Origin: Clavibacter michiganensis
GTDB lineage: Bacteria > Actinomycetota > Actinomycetes > Actinomycetales > Microbacteriaceae
DNA length: 64,000 nucleotides
Assembly: GCF_021216655.1 (NCBI RefSeq)
Contig: NZ_CP080437.1
Coordinates: 2,108,001-2,172,000 of the forward strand
Direction of reading: 5' to 3'
The notes under the pieces were generated by a model that was not told where the DNA came from, ran no database searches, and saw only the letters and a program-made list of their open reading frames with translations. Below are positions 45,227-53,719 of the stretch, one piece after another. The position numbers were made by a program, and so were the translations under genes. Each line of letters opens with the position of its first letter. Position 1 is the first letter of the stretch.

Positions 45227-46090
45227 TCAGGCGCCCGCGACCGCCTGGCGGAGGCCGTCGGCGAGCGACGTGGTGGGACGGCCGAGGAGGCGCGCGAGGT
45301 CGCCCGTCTCGTCGTCGAGCTGGCCGGCGCGCGTGGCGGCGTCGAGGCCCACGACGAAGCCGACGGTGCCCTCGTCGAGGCCGGCGCCGCCGAGGATCCG
45401 CGCGTGCTCCTCCGCGGGCACCTGCGAGACGGGGACGGGCTGGCCGAGGATGCCGGAGATCGCCTGCGCGAGGTCGTCCTGCGTCCAGCGCTCGTCGCCC
45501 GCGAGCTCGAGGGTCTGGCCGGCGAGCGAGTCGTCGAGGGCCGCGACCGCGGTGGCCTCGGCGAACTCGGCGATGGTGGCGCTCGCGACGCGGCCGTCGC
45601 CGGCGCTCGTGAGGAGCGCGCCGGACTGCTTCACGGAGTCGACCGTGCCGGCGTAGTTCTCCGTGTACCAGCCGTTGCGGAGGAGCGTGACGGGCACGCC
45701 CGAGGCGGCGAGCACCTCCTCGGTGGCCTTGTGCTCGCCCGCGATGAAGAGCTCGGTGGTGGAGGCGCGGAGGACGCTCGTGTAGAGGATCCGGCCGACG
45801 CCCGCGGCCTTCGCGGCCTCGATGACGGTGGTGTGCTGCGGCACGCGCTGGCCGACCTCGCTGCCGGAGACGAGCACGAGGGTGTCGCCGGGCTGGATCG
45901 CGGCGGCGACGCTGTCGGCGTCGGTGTACTCGAGGCGCGCGGTGCGGACGCCCTGCGCGGCGAGGTCGGCGAGGGCCTCAGGACGGCGCGCGGTGGCGAG
46001 CACGTCGGATGCGGCGGCGCCGCGGGCGAGGAGGGACGCGACGATGCGCGATCCGAGGCGGCCGGTGGCGGCGGTGACGACGATGGTCAT
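45227..46090 (-). CDS. NAD(P)H:quinone oxidoreductase type 2-like (QorB/Qor2)
   Basis: 287 residues, atypical SDR with the nucleotide loop VVTAATGRLGSRIVASLL and no classic YxxxK. Segments LYTSVLRASTTELFIAGEHKATEE and TLLRNGWYTENY are those of the QorB/YtfG type that reduces quinones with NADPH. It is divergent from an HxlR regulator with a conserved cysteine, the same layout as qor2/qorR of Corynebacterium glutamicum. ATG at 46090 with AAAGG 8 bases upstream. Confidence 0.85.
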   Translation of the reverse strand: MTIVVTAATGRLGSRIVASLLARGAAASDVLATARRPEALADLAAQGVRTARLEYTDADSVAAAIQPGDTLVLVSGSEVGQRVPQHTTVIEAAKAAGVGRILYTSVLRASTTELFIAGEHKATEEVLAASGVPVTLLRNGWYTENYAGTVDSVKQSGALLTSAGDGRVASATIAEFAEATAVAALDDSLAGQTLELAGDERWTQDDLAQAISGILGQPVPVSQVPAEEHARILGGAGLDEGTVGFVVGLDAATRAGQLDDETGDLARLLGRPTTSLADGLRQAVAGA

Positions 46091-46173
46091 GGGATGCCTT
46101 TCGAGTCTTCGGAGGTGCGGTACGCCGGGGTCAACGACTCCGTCGACGAGTACCTTCCCACAGAGGGGTACCC

Positions 46174-46188
46174 ACTTTCTGGTAAGTT
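46174..46188 (+). promoter_or_regulatory. Candidate HxlR operator/-10 region
   Basis: ACTT-TCTGGT-AAGT is an imperfect inverted repeat; TAAGTT (46183-46188) is 7 bases before the GTG of the regulator and is the likely -10. A second repeat with GGTACC arms lies at about 46150-46172. Both lie between the divergent genes, where a shared regulator would act. Confidence 0.5.
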
Positions 46189-46195
46189 GTGCGAT

Positions 46196-46585
46196 GTGAC
46201 GCAGATGAGCTTCCGGGTGAGCCGCGACCGCCCCGGCGTGACCGCGGGGCGCTACCCCGCGAACTGCCCGTCGCGCACCCTGCTCGACCACATCACGAGC
46301 AAGTGGGGCGTGCTCGTCCTCCTCGCGCTCGGGGAGCGGTCCCGCCGCTGGGGCGAGCTGCGGCGCGAGGTCGAGGGGATCAGCGAGAAGATGCTCGCCT
46401 CCACGCTGCGCACGCTCGCCGACGACGGGCTCGTCCTCCGTGAGGCGCAGCCCACCATCCCGCCGCGGGTCGACTACCGGCTCACCGAGCTCGGCCACGA
46501 GGTGAGCGCCCGGCTCGTGCCGCTGATGGACCTCGTCATGGACATCACCGAGGACACGTCGCCGCTGGCGTCGCGCCGACCCTAG
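46196..46585 (+). CDS. HxlR-family redox regulator (QorR-like)
   Basis: 129 residues. The HxlR core is NCPSRTLLDHITSKWGVLVLLALGERSRRWGELRREVEGISEKMLASTLRTLADDGLV. Cysteine 24 is the only cysteine and sits at the redox-sensing place of QorR, YodB and HypR, where dimer disulfides form under quinone or aldehyde stress (family knowledge). The GTG at 46196 is chosen because TAAGTT is 7 bases upstream; an ATG at 46205 is possible. It is divergent from the quinone reductase. Confidence 0.88.
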   Translation: MTQMSFRVSRDRPGVTAGRYPANCPSRTLLDHITSKWGVLVLLALGERSRRWGELRREVEGISEKMLASTLRTLADDGLVLREAQPTIPPRVDYRLTELGHEVSARLVPLMDLVMDITEDTSPLASRRP

Positions 46586-46661
46586 GCTGGATCCGGCAGC
46601 CGAGGGATCGGCGCCGACCCGCCCCGCGCCACGGCGCCACCCGGCCAGAGAGAGACCGACG

Positions 46662-47957
46662 ATGCCCTCCCCGTCCGCGCCGACGCTGTCGCGCACGCCC
46701 GCCCCGACCCGCGACGTCCGCCGCGCGCGCGTCGCCGTCGGCGTCCTCTTCTTCACCAACGGCGCGATCTTCGCGAACCTGCTGCCGCGCTACCCGTCGA
46801 TCAAGGCCGAGCTCGGGCTCGCCAACGTCGAGTTCGGGGCCGCGGTCGCCGCGTCGCCGCTGGGCGCGCTCATCGCCGGGCTCGCCGCGGGCGTGCTCAT
46901 CCGCCGGTACCGGTCGGCGCGCGTGGCGGTCGCGGCGACCGTGGTGGCCTCCGTCGGGATCCTGCTGGCCGGCCTCGCGCCCGGCTGGCTCGTGCTCGCG
47001 GGCGCCCTCTTCCTCGCGGGCGCCATGGACTCCATCACCGACGTCGCGCAGAACTCGCACGCGCTCCGGGTGCAGCGGCTGTACGGGCGCTCGATCATCA
47101 ACTCCTTCCACGCGGTCTGGTCGATCGGCGCGGTCGCGGGCGGGATCATGGGCGCGGCCGCCGCGCAGATCCGGATGCCGCTCCTCGTGCACCTCTCCAT
47201 CTCGGCCGCGCTGTTCAGCGCGCTGGCCGTGCTGTCGCTGCTGTGGCTGCTGAAGGGCCCGGAGCCGGAGCCCGGCGAGGGCGGCGCCGCGCACGCGCAC
47301 GCGCCGGATCCCGAGGCCGACGTCGCCCGCGCCGCCTCCCCGCGCGCGCTCGGCCTCGTCACCAAGTACGGCGTGCTGCTCGCGCTCGTGATCATCGCGT
47401 CCGGCGGTGCCATCGTCGAGGACGCCGGCAGCTCCTGGTCCGCCATCTACCTCTCGGGCGACCTCGGCGCCAGCGCGTTCGTCGCGGGCCTCGGCTTCAT
47501 CTCGCTCCAGGGCATGCAGTTCATCGGCCGGATGCTCGGCGACCGCATGGTCGACCGCTTCGGCCAGCGCGCCATCGCCCGGCTCGGCGGCGTCCTCGTG
47601 CTCGTCGGCATGGGCGCCGCGCTCGCGTTCCCCAGCATCGTCGGCACGATCGTCGGGTTCGGCGTCGCGGGCTTCGGCGTCGCGACCCTGATCCCCGCCG
47701 CCATGCAGGCCGCGGACGAGCTCCCCGGATTCAAGCCCGGCACCGGCCTCACGATCGTCGGCTGGCTGCTGCGGCTCGGGTTCCTCATCTCGCCGCCGGT
47801 CGTCGGGGCCATCGCGGACGCGTCCTCGCTCCGCTTCGGCCTGATCTTCATCCCCGCCGCCGGGCTCCTCGTTCTCGTGTTCTCGCGCGTGCTCGCGACG
47901 CGGCGGGCGCACCCGGCGGCGCAGGAGCTGCCCGGCGCGTCCGTCGCCTCCTCCTAG
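46662..47957 (+). CDS. MFS transporter (fucose-permease/YbjJ-like)
   Basis: 431 residues, 12 membrane helices with an acidic, histidine-containing central loop ([22 protein letters not shown]). FFTNGAIFANLLPRYPSIKAELGL and NSFHAVWSIGAVAGG are typical of the FucP/YbjJ type MFS. Cargo unknown. ATG at 46662 after AGAGAGAG. It is 76 bases downstream of the HxlR gene in the same direction and may be read through from it. Confidence 0.85.
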   Translation: MPSPSAPTLSRTPAPTRDVRRARVAVGVLFFTNGAIFANLLPRYPSIKAELGLANVEFGAAVAASPLGALIAGLAAGVLIRRYRSARVAVAATVVASVGILLAGLAPGWLVLAGALFLAGAMDSITDVAQNSHALRVQRLYGRSIINSFHAVWSIGAVAGGIMGAAAAQIRMPLLVHLSISAALFSALAVLSLLWLLKGPEPEPGEGGAAHAHAPDPEADVARAASPRALGLVTKYGVLLALVIIASGGAIVEDAGSSWSAIYLSGDLGASAFVAGLGFISLQGMQFIGRMLGDRMVDRFGQRAIARLGGVLVLVGMGAALAFPSIVGTIVGFGVAGFGVATLIPAAMQAADELPGFKPGTGLTIVGWLLRLGFLISPPVVGAIADASSLRFGLIFIPAAGLLVLVFSRVLATRRAHPAAQELPGASVASS

Positions 47958-48059
47958 GGCGCTCGCGCTCGGATCCGCTCACGGGCTCCTGCGAGTGCGG
48001 CGACTCGCGCGGCCGGCCGCGGGAGAGTGGGTCCACGCCCGCCACCCGAGAGGATCGCC

Positions 48060-48926
48060 ATGTCCACCGACCTGCCCGGAGGGCTCTTCCCGCTCGCCCA
48101 CGACCTCACCGTCACGCGCTTCGGCTACGGCGCCATGCAGCTCGCGGGGCCGCGCGTGTTCGGGCCGCCCGCGGATCCGGATGCGGCCCGTGCTGTCCTG
48201 CGCGAGGCCGTCGCGCTCGGGATCACGCACATCGACACGGCCGACTTCTACGGCCCCGGCCACACGAACGCGCTCATCGAGGAGGCGCTGTTCCCGTACC
48301 CGGAGCGCCTGCACATCGTGACCAAGGTCGGATCCCTGCGCGACGCGAAGGGCCGCTGGCCGCAGGCGCTCTCCGCGGCCGAGCTCCGCCAGGCCGTCTA
48401 CGACAACCTCACGCACCTGACGCTCGACGTGCTCGACGTCGTGAACCTCCGCGTCGGCGCGTTCGACAGCCCCACCGACGGATCCATCGAGGAGCCGTTC
48501 ACGGCGCTCGCCGAGCTGCAGCGGGAGGGGTTGATCCGCCACCTCGGGGTGAGCAACGTGACCGCCGCGCAGGTGGCCGAGGCCCGCGGGATCGCGCCGA
48601 TCGTGAGCGTGCAGAACCACTACAACCTGGCCCGCCGCGACGACGACGCGCTCATCGACGAGCTGGCGTGCGACGGCATCTCCTACGTGCCGTACTTCCC
48701 GCTCGGCGGGTTCTCGCCGCTGCAGTCGGAGACGCTGGCGCGCGTGGCCTCCTCGCTCGGCTCCGCGCCGCTGCCGGTCGCGCTCGCCTGGCTCCTGCAG
48801 CGGTCGCCGAACGTGCTCGTCATCGCGGGCACGTCGTCGGTGGAGCACCTGCGCGAGAACATCGCGGGCGCGCGGATCCGGCTGCCCGAGGAGGCGCTCG
48901 CGGAGCTGGAGGGGATCGGGGGCTGA
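48060..48926 (+). CDS. Aldo/keto reductase with His-to-Asn change
   Basis: 288 residues. D59 and Y64 (HIDTADFYGPG) and K89 (VTKVG) are kept, but the usual catalytic histidine is Asn129 (LDVVNLRVG). Other bacterial AKRs with VNLR are known to me only from memory, so this may be a subgroup with its own chemistry. ATG at 48060 after GAGAGG. Convergent with the LysR gene. Confidence 0.87.
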   Translation: MSTDLPGGLFPLAHDLTVTRFGYGAMQLAGPRVFGPPADPDAARAVLREAVALGITHIDTADFYGPGHTNALIEEALFPYPERLHIVTKVGSLRDAKGRWPQALSAAELRQAVYDNLTHLTLDVLDVVNLRVGAFDSPTDGSIEEPFTALAELQREGLIRHLGVSNVTAAQVAEARGIAPIVSVQNHYNLARRDDDALIDELACDGISYVPYFPLGGFSPLQSETLARVASSLGSAPLPVALAWLLQRSPNVLVIAGTSSVEHLRENIAGARIRLPEEALAELEGIGG

Positions 48927-48953
48927 GCCGGCGGCCCGCGGGTACGCGCCGCC

Positions 48954-49889
48954 TCAGGTCGTGGCGGCTCGCTCCCCCGCGTCCGCCGCGGCGGCCGCCA
49001 CCCGCTTCAGCGCCGCCAGCACCACGCGGACGGGCGCCTGCGCGAGCGCGTCCGGCCGGGCGAGCACGTCGACGTGCCGCACGAGGGTCGCGCCGACGAC
49101 CGGCCGCAGCACCATCCCGTCGACCGCGAGCGGGGCTCCGGTCGTGCGGGGCATCACGGCGATCGCATCGCCGGCCCGCACGATCTGCGCCGCCACCGAG
49201 AACTCGTTGACGCGGTGGACGATGCGCGGCGCCTCCCCGATGAGCGCGCCGAGGTGGTCGAGCACGCCCGCGAGCGGGAAGCCCGCGTGGGTGGAGATCC
49301 ACCGCTCGTCGCGGAGCTGGTCGGGCGTGATGCCCGCGGTCGACGCGAGCGGGTGGCCGGCGTGGAGGGCGACGTCGAGCGGCTCCACCAGGAGCGGCAC
49401 GACCACGAGGCGGGCGGTCGGCCACGGCGGGTCGTGCGGGAGGCGGTGCGCGACGACGAGGTCGTGATCCGCGGTGAGGCCCGCGAAGTCGCCCTGCGCC
49501 ACGTCGGCGTCCGCGAGCGCGACGCCCGTGCCGGATCCCTCCGCGCCCGCCAGCTCCGCGAGCAGCGGCCCGAAGAGCGCGAGACCGGCGCTGTGGAACG
49601 CGGACACGCGGACGGCCCGCGCGTCGTGCTCGAGGAACGACCCGACGGCGTCCCGGGCCGCGGCGAGCGCCTCGTCCACGCGGACCGACGCCGCAGCGAG
49701 CGCCTCGCCGGCCTCCGTGAGCACCAGCCGCCGCCCGCGCTTGACGGTCAGCGACACAGCGACGCCGGCCTGCAGCGCGGCGAGCTGCTGCGAGACGGCG
49801 GACGCGCTCACGTGCATCGCGACCGCGACGGCCACGACGCTGCCCCGGTCGCCGAGCTCGCGCAGGAGGCGGAGGCGGGCGGGATCCAT
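48954..49889 (-). CDS. LysR-family regulator
   Basis: 311 residues. Its HTH is LRLLRELGDRGSVVAVAVAMHVSASAVSQQLAALQAGV and the substrate-binding domain follows, containing HAGHPLASTAGITPDQLRDERWIST. It is divergent from an EamA transporter and probably regulates it. The ATG at 49889 is 6 bases after TAGACA and has no ribosome binding site. Confidence 0.9.
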   Translation of the reverse strand: MDPARLRLLRELGDRGSVVAVAVAMHVSASAVSQQLAALQAGVAVSLTVKRGRRLVLTEAGEALAAASVRVDEALAAARDAVGSFLEHDARAVRVSAFHSAGLALFGPLLAELAGAEGSGTGVALADADVAQGDFAGLTADHDLVVAHRLPHDPPWPTARLVVVPLLVEPLDVALHAGHPLASTAGITPDQLRDERWISTHAGFPLAGVLDHLGALIGEAPRIVHRVNEFSVAAQIVRAGDAIAVMPRTTGAPLAVDGMVLRPVVGATLVRHVDVLARPDALAQAPVRVVLAALKRVAAAAADAGERAATT

Positions 49890-49898
49890 GAGCCCTGT

Positions 49899-49926
49899 CT
49901 AACGCATCAGCGCTGGCTAACGCATC
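49899..49926. promoter_or_regulatory. Direct repeat between lysR and eamA
   Basis: CTAACGCATC occurs twice with an 18-base period (49899-49908 and 49917-49926). The first copy overlaps the LysR -10 hexamer. Its place between the divergent pair and the two-turn spacing suit a LysR-type operator that also represses its own gene. Confidence 0.55.
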
Positions 49927-49978
49927 GATGAAGACGATGCCCGTCGATCTTCCGGGTCGACTGCCGGACAGTGGGGGC

Positions 49979-50956
49979 ATGGCCTCCCGCACCCGTCCCG
50001 AGCCCGTCGTCGACCTGCTGCTCCTGGCCGTCGCGGCCGTCTGGGGCGCGAGCTTCCTCGCGGCCAAGGACCTGGCGGCGGAGACGGGCGTCCCCGCGGC
50101 CGTCGCGGTGCGCTTCCTCGTCGCGGCCGGAGCGACCGGGCTCGTCTGCGTGGCCCGGCGCGAGCGGCTGCCGCGCGGTCGCGGCCTCCTCATCGCGGCG
50201 GCGCTCGGCTGCTCGCAGGCCGCGGTCATCGGGCTGGAGACCTGGGGCGTGCACCTGACGAGCGCGACCAACGCGGGCCTCCTCATCAGCCTGGCGCTCG
50301 TGATGACGCCCGTGCTCGAGGGCGCCGCGTCGCGCTCGTGGCTGCCGCGGTCGTACTTCGTGGCGGCGGTCGCAGCCGTGGTCGGCGTCGCGCTGCTCGT
50401 GTCCGAGGGCGGGCTGCGCGCGCCGACGCCCGGCGACGGGCTGGTGATCGCCGCGGCGGTCGTACGGGCCGTGCACGTCACCGCGAGCGGACGCCTCACG
50501 CGCGGGCGGAGCGAGGGATCCCTCGGCGTGGTCCTCGTGCAGATGGCCGTGTGCGCGGCGCTCTTCTCCGCGATGGCGGGACCCGACCTGCCCGCGGCGG
50601 CCGCGGCGCTCGACGCCCCGGGCTGGGCCGGCGTCCTCTTCCTCGGGGTCCTCTGCTCGCTCTTCGCGTTCGCGGTGCAGCTCTGGGCCGTCCGGCGGAC
50701 GTCCGCGTCGCGCGCGAGCATCCTCATGGGCACCGAGCCCGTGTGGGCCCTGCTGGTGGGCGTGGTGGTGGCCGGGGAGGCGATCGGGCCGGTCGGCGCG
50801 GGCGGCGCGGCGCTCATCGTCGCGGCGTCGTACGCGGGCCAGGCGATCGAGCGGCGGCACCGGGCGCGGATCGGCGCGGCCGTCGGCGCGGGTGGGGAGA
50901 ATGGCGACATGCCCTCGCGCGCCCCGGCCGACCGGTCCCTGGATCCCGCCGCATGA
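49979..50956 (+). CDS. EamA-family (DMT) transporter
   Basis: 325 residues, ten membrane helices in two EamA repeats; typical VVDLLLLAVAAVWGASFLAAK at the start and SRASILMGTEPVWALLVGVVVAGE near the end. It probably exports metabolites or amino acids. ATG at 49979 after GTGGGGG; a longer start at 49928 adds 17 residues without membrane character. Its stop overlaps the next gene as ATGA. Confidence 0.85.
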   Translation: MASRTRPEPVVDLLLLAVAAVWGASFLAAKDLAAETGVPAAVAVRFLVAAGATGLVCVARRERLPRGRGLLIAAALGCSQAAVIGLETWGVHLTSATNAGLLISLALVMTPVLEGAASRSWLPRSYFVAAVAAVVGVALLVSEGGLRAPTPGDGLVIAAAVVRAVHVTASGRLTRGRSEGSLGVVLVQMAVCAALFSAMAGPDLPAAAAALDAPGWAGVLFLGVLCSLFAFAVQLWAVRRTSASRASILMGTEPVWALLVGVVVAGEAIGPVGAGGAALIVAASYAGQAIERRHRARIGAAVGAGGENGDMPSRAPADRSLDPAA

Positions 50957-51342
50957 CCGCCCCCGACCCCGGCTCGCCGCCGAGCGACCACCGCTTCCCG
51001 CGGAGCGTCTACCGCGAGGGCGCCGAGCCCGACGTGCGGTTCACGCTCGCGAACGAGCGCACGTTCCTCGCCTGGATCCGCACCTCCCTCGCCCTGATCG
51101 CGGGCGGCGTCGCGCTCGAGGCGCTGGGGCTCGGGCTGCAGCCGGGGTTCCGGCTCGCGGCCTCGATCGTGCTGGTCCTCACCGGCATCGCTGCGCCCGC
51201 GCAGGCCTGGATCGGCTGGATGCGCACCGAGCGCGCCCTGCGCCGCGACCGCCCGCTGCCGTCGGCCGCGCTGTCGCTTCCGCTCGGGATCGCCGTGGTC
51301 GTCGCCGGGCTGCTCGTGCTGCTGGCGGTGCTGACAGCGTGA
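50953..51342 (+). CDS. DUF202 membrane protein (first of two)
   Basis: 129 residues, three membrane helices. DVRFTLANERTFLAWIRTSLALIAGG is the DUF202 signature. Function unknown; the family includes VTC-like inner-membrane proteins. Coupled by 4-base overlaps to both neighbours. Confidence 0.88.
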   Translation: MTAPDPGSPPSDHRFPRSVYREGAEPDVRFTLANERTFLAWIRTSLALIAGGVALEALGLGLQPGFRLAASIVLVLTGIAAPAQAWIGWMRTERALRRDRPLPSAALSLPLGIAVVVAGLLVLLAVLTA

Positions 51343-51695
51343 GCGCCCCCGATGCGGCTGCCCGCCCCTTCGACCCCGGCCTCCAGCCCGAGCGCACGGC
51401 CCTCGCGTGGCGGCGGACGGCGCTGGCACTGGTCGCCGGATCCCTGCTCGGGCTGCGCGTGCTCCCCACGCTCCTCGGCACGGCCGGCCTGGTCGTCGCC
51501 GCGGCGGGCGTGATCGCCGCCCTGATCGTGCTCGCGACCGCGCACAGTCGCTACCGCCGCGTCCACCGGATCCTCACCTCGGCATCCGCGGCCCCCGTCA
51601 CCACCGCGCTCCCCGGTGGCGCCCTCCCCGCGCTCGTCGCCGCCCTCACCGCGTGCGCCGGCCTGGCCGCGCTGGCACTCGCGCTCGCCCGCTGA
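51339..51695 (+). CDS. DUF202 membrane protein (second of two)
   Basis: 118 residues, three membrane helices; QPERTALAWRRTALALVAGSLLGLR is the divergent DUF202 motif. GTG start within GTGA overlap. The two DUF202 proteins probably form a complex; they share a transcript with the EamA gene. Confidence 0.87.
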   Translation: MSAPDAAARPFDPGLQPERTALAWRRTALALVAGSLLGLRVLPTLLGTAGLVVAAAGVIAALIVLATAHSRYRRVHRILTSASAAPVTTALPGGALPALVAALTACAGLAALALALAR

Positions 51696-51724
51696 GCCGG
51701 CGGCGGATCCGGGCTCGCATCACC

Positions 51725-52594
51725 CTACGAGGCGGGCACCAGCACCTCCCGCACGAAGTCCTCGTAGGAGCGCGGCGCATGCCCGAGGACGGCGGTGAGA
51801 CGGGCCATGGCCTCGGGGCTCCCGATGAGCCCGTCCCGCTGGAAGCCGGAGTACATCCGCTCGTAGTCGAAGACCAGCCACGAGGGCATGGAGGCCAGGG
51901 ACGCCTCGCGCCACGCCCCCAGGTCGTCTCCCCCGTACGTCACCGTCCTCCCGAGGGCGTCGGACAGGGCCGCCGCCGTCGCCTCGCCGGTCCATGCGGC
52001 CGGGCCGACCACGTCGATCGGGCCGGCGAGCTCCGTCCCCGGCACCAGCGCGCTCACCGCGACCTCGGCGATGTCGCGCACGTCGACCCGGGAGACGCCC
52101 GTCCCGCCGAGCGGCTGCGGGTACACGCCACCGCGGATCGCATCGAGGTACCAGAGGTCGTTCTGGAAGAAGTTGTTGACCCGGAGGAAGCAGGCCTCGA
52201 CGCCGCTGTGCTCGAGGAGGGACTCCACTGCGAGCTTCGCGGAGTTGTGCGGCACCTGCGGCGCCCGGTCGAGGTCCTGGACGGAGAGGTAGACGATCCG
52301 GCGGACGCCCGCCGCCACGGCGTGGTCCACCGCGACGGTCGTCTCGTACAGCTCGGTGGGCGTCCCCGTCAGGGCCAGGAACACCTGCTCGACTCCGTCG
52401 AAGGCCGGCATCGCGGCGAAGGGGTCGCCGAGATCGCCCACCACGCCCTCGACGCCGTCGGGGAGGTCCGCGAGCCGTCGCGCGTCGCGGCTCATGACCC
52501 GCAGTCCGGTCATCCCCCTACGCAGGGCCTCGGCGATGACGGCCGAGCCGACCGTCCCGGTGCCGCCGATGATCAGGGTTCGTGCGTCGTCCAT
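51725..52594 (-). CDS. NmrA-like NAD(P)-binding protein
   Basis: 289 residues. Nucleotide-binding LIIGGTGTVGSAVIAEALRRG, FLALTGTPTELYETTVAVDHAVAAGVRRIVYLS and later ACFLRVNNFFQNDLWYLDAIRGGVYPQPLG, typical of NmrA/NAD(P)H-quinone-type atypical SDRs. Substrate unknown. ATG at 52594 with GAGGAGG in front. The 234-base gap to the kinase gene holds the palindrome TTCGATCGAA (52738-52747) and no gene I can support. Confidence 0.88.
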   Translation of the reverse strand: MDDARTLIIGGTGTVGSAVIAEALRRGMTGLRVMSRDARRLADLPDGVEGVVGDLGDPFAAMPAFDGVEQVFLALTGTPTELYETTVAVDHAVAAGVRRIVYLSVQDLDRAPQVPHNSAKLAVESLLEHSGVEACFLRVNNFFQNDLWYLDAIRGGVYPQPLGGTGVSRVDVRDIAEVAVSALVPGTELAGPIDVVGPAAWTGEATAAALSDALGRTVTYGGDDLGAWREASLASMPSWLVFDYERMYSGFQRDGLIGSPEAMARLTAVLGHAPRSYEDFVREVLVPAS

Positions 52595-52828
52595 GGTGAT
52601 CCTCCTCGTCTGCTCCATCGGTGCGCGGCGCAGGGCCCGCAGCCGTCTGCCGAGGAAGGGTGTCGCCGGCAGACGCGTCACGGAGGACGGCGATGGCCTG
52701 CTCGAGCACCGCCGCCGAGGGGGTGTCCGCTCGGCGGTTCGATCGAATCGTTCGCGTCGACGCTACGCCGCACGCGGGGGTCGGGCCGCGCGGATCCGCG
52801 CACCGGTACCCTGCGCCCTGCGCGCGCC

Positions 52829-53719
52829 TCAGGCGGTCGGCATCCGCAGCAGCGCGCCGTGCTCGCGGCAGGTCGCCGCGGCGATCGCCATGCAGGTGCG
52901 GAGCATCGCCTCGCCCTCCGCGGGCGTGCGCGGCGCACCCCGGCGCCCGATGGCGTCGGCCGCGGCGGCGAGGCACGCGTCGCCGGCGCCCATGGTGTCG
53001 ACGATCGGCCGCGGATCCGGCGCGATGCCCGCCGCGACCACCGCACCGCCCTCGAGCTGCACGGACGCGCCGCGCGCGCCCTCGGTCGCGAGCACGAGGC
53101 GGCTGCCGGCCGCGTGCAGAGCCGAGCGCGCGTCGGCGAGCGCGCCCAGGCCGAGCAGCTCGGTGTCGTCGTCGCCGATCTTCACGAGCAGCGACTCCGC
53201 GGCCGCGCGCGCGAACCCGGCGCGGAACCGCGCGGCGTCGTGGAGCATGCCGGCGCGCGGGTTCGGGTCGACGAGGAGGCGCTCGCGCGGATCCCGCACG
53301 GCCGCCAGCAGCTCGTCGGCCTGCGCGTGGTCGTCGTAGGGGAAGCAGCTGACGACCACGAGCGACGCCGCGTCGAGCGCCGCCCGCTCCGCCTCGCCGA
53401 TGCGCACGCGCCGGTTCCACGCGGCCTCGTTGAAGGAGTAGCGCGGCTCGCCGTCCTCGCGCTCGCTCACCGCGACGGAGGTCCCCGACGGGCCGACGGT
53501 GGCGATGAGCTCGACCCCGTGCGCGTCGAGCTCGGCGCGTATCCGGCCGCCGTGCTCGTCGTCGCCGACCATCGCGACGAGCTGCACGCGATGCCCGAGG
53601 ATCGCGAGGCCGACCGCGACGTTGAGCGCGGCTCCGCCGACGAATGCGGTCTCCTGGCCGCCCTCGCGGATGAGGTCGATCAGGGCGTCGCCGACGACGA
53701 CGATGGGCTGGTCATGCAT
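52829..53719 (-). CDS. PfkB-family sugar kinase (fructokinase-like)
   Basis: 296 residues. The ATP/sugar motif FVGGAALNVAVGLAILGHRVQLVAMVG at about 26-52 and the anion-hole motif DTMGAGDACL with catalytic base D247. It phosphorylates a sugar, probably the one imported by the neighbouring ABC operon, which resembles fructose uptake (inference). Its ATG lies 8 bases inside the end of the LacI gene, so the two are co-translated. Confidence 0.9.
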   Translation of the reverse strand: MHDQPIVVVGDALIDLIREGGQETAFVGGAALNVAVGLAILGHRVQLVAMVGDDEHGGRIRAELDAHGVELIATVGPSGTSVAVSEREDGEPRYSFNEAAWNRRVRIGEAERAALDAASLVVVSCFPYDDHAQADELLAAVRDPRERLLVDPNPRAGMLHDAARFRAGFARAAAESLLVKIGDDDTELLGLGALADARSALHAAGSRLVLATEGARGASVQLEGGAVVAAGIAPDPRPIVDTMGAGDACLAAAADAIGRRGAPRTPAEGEAMLRTCMAIAAATCREHGALLRMPTA

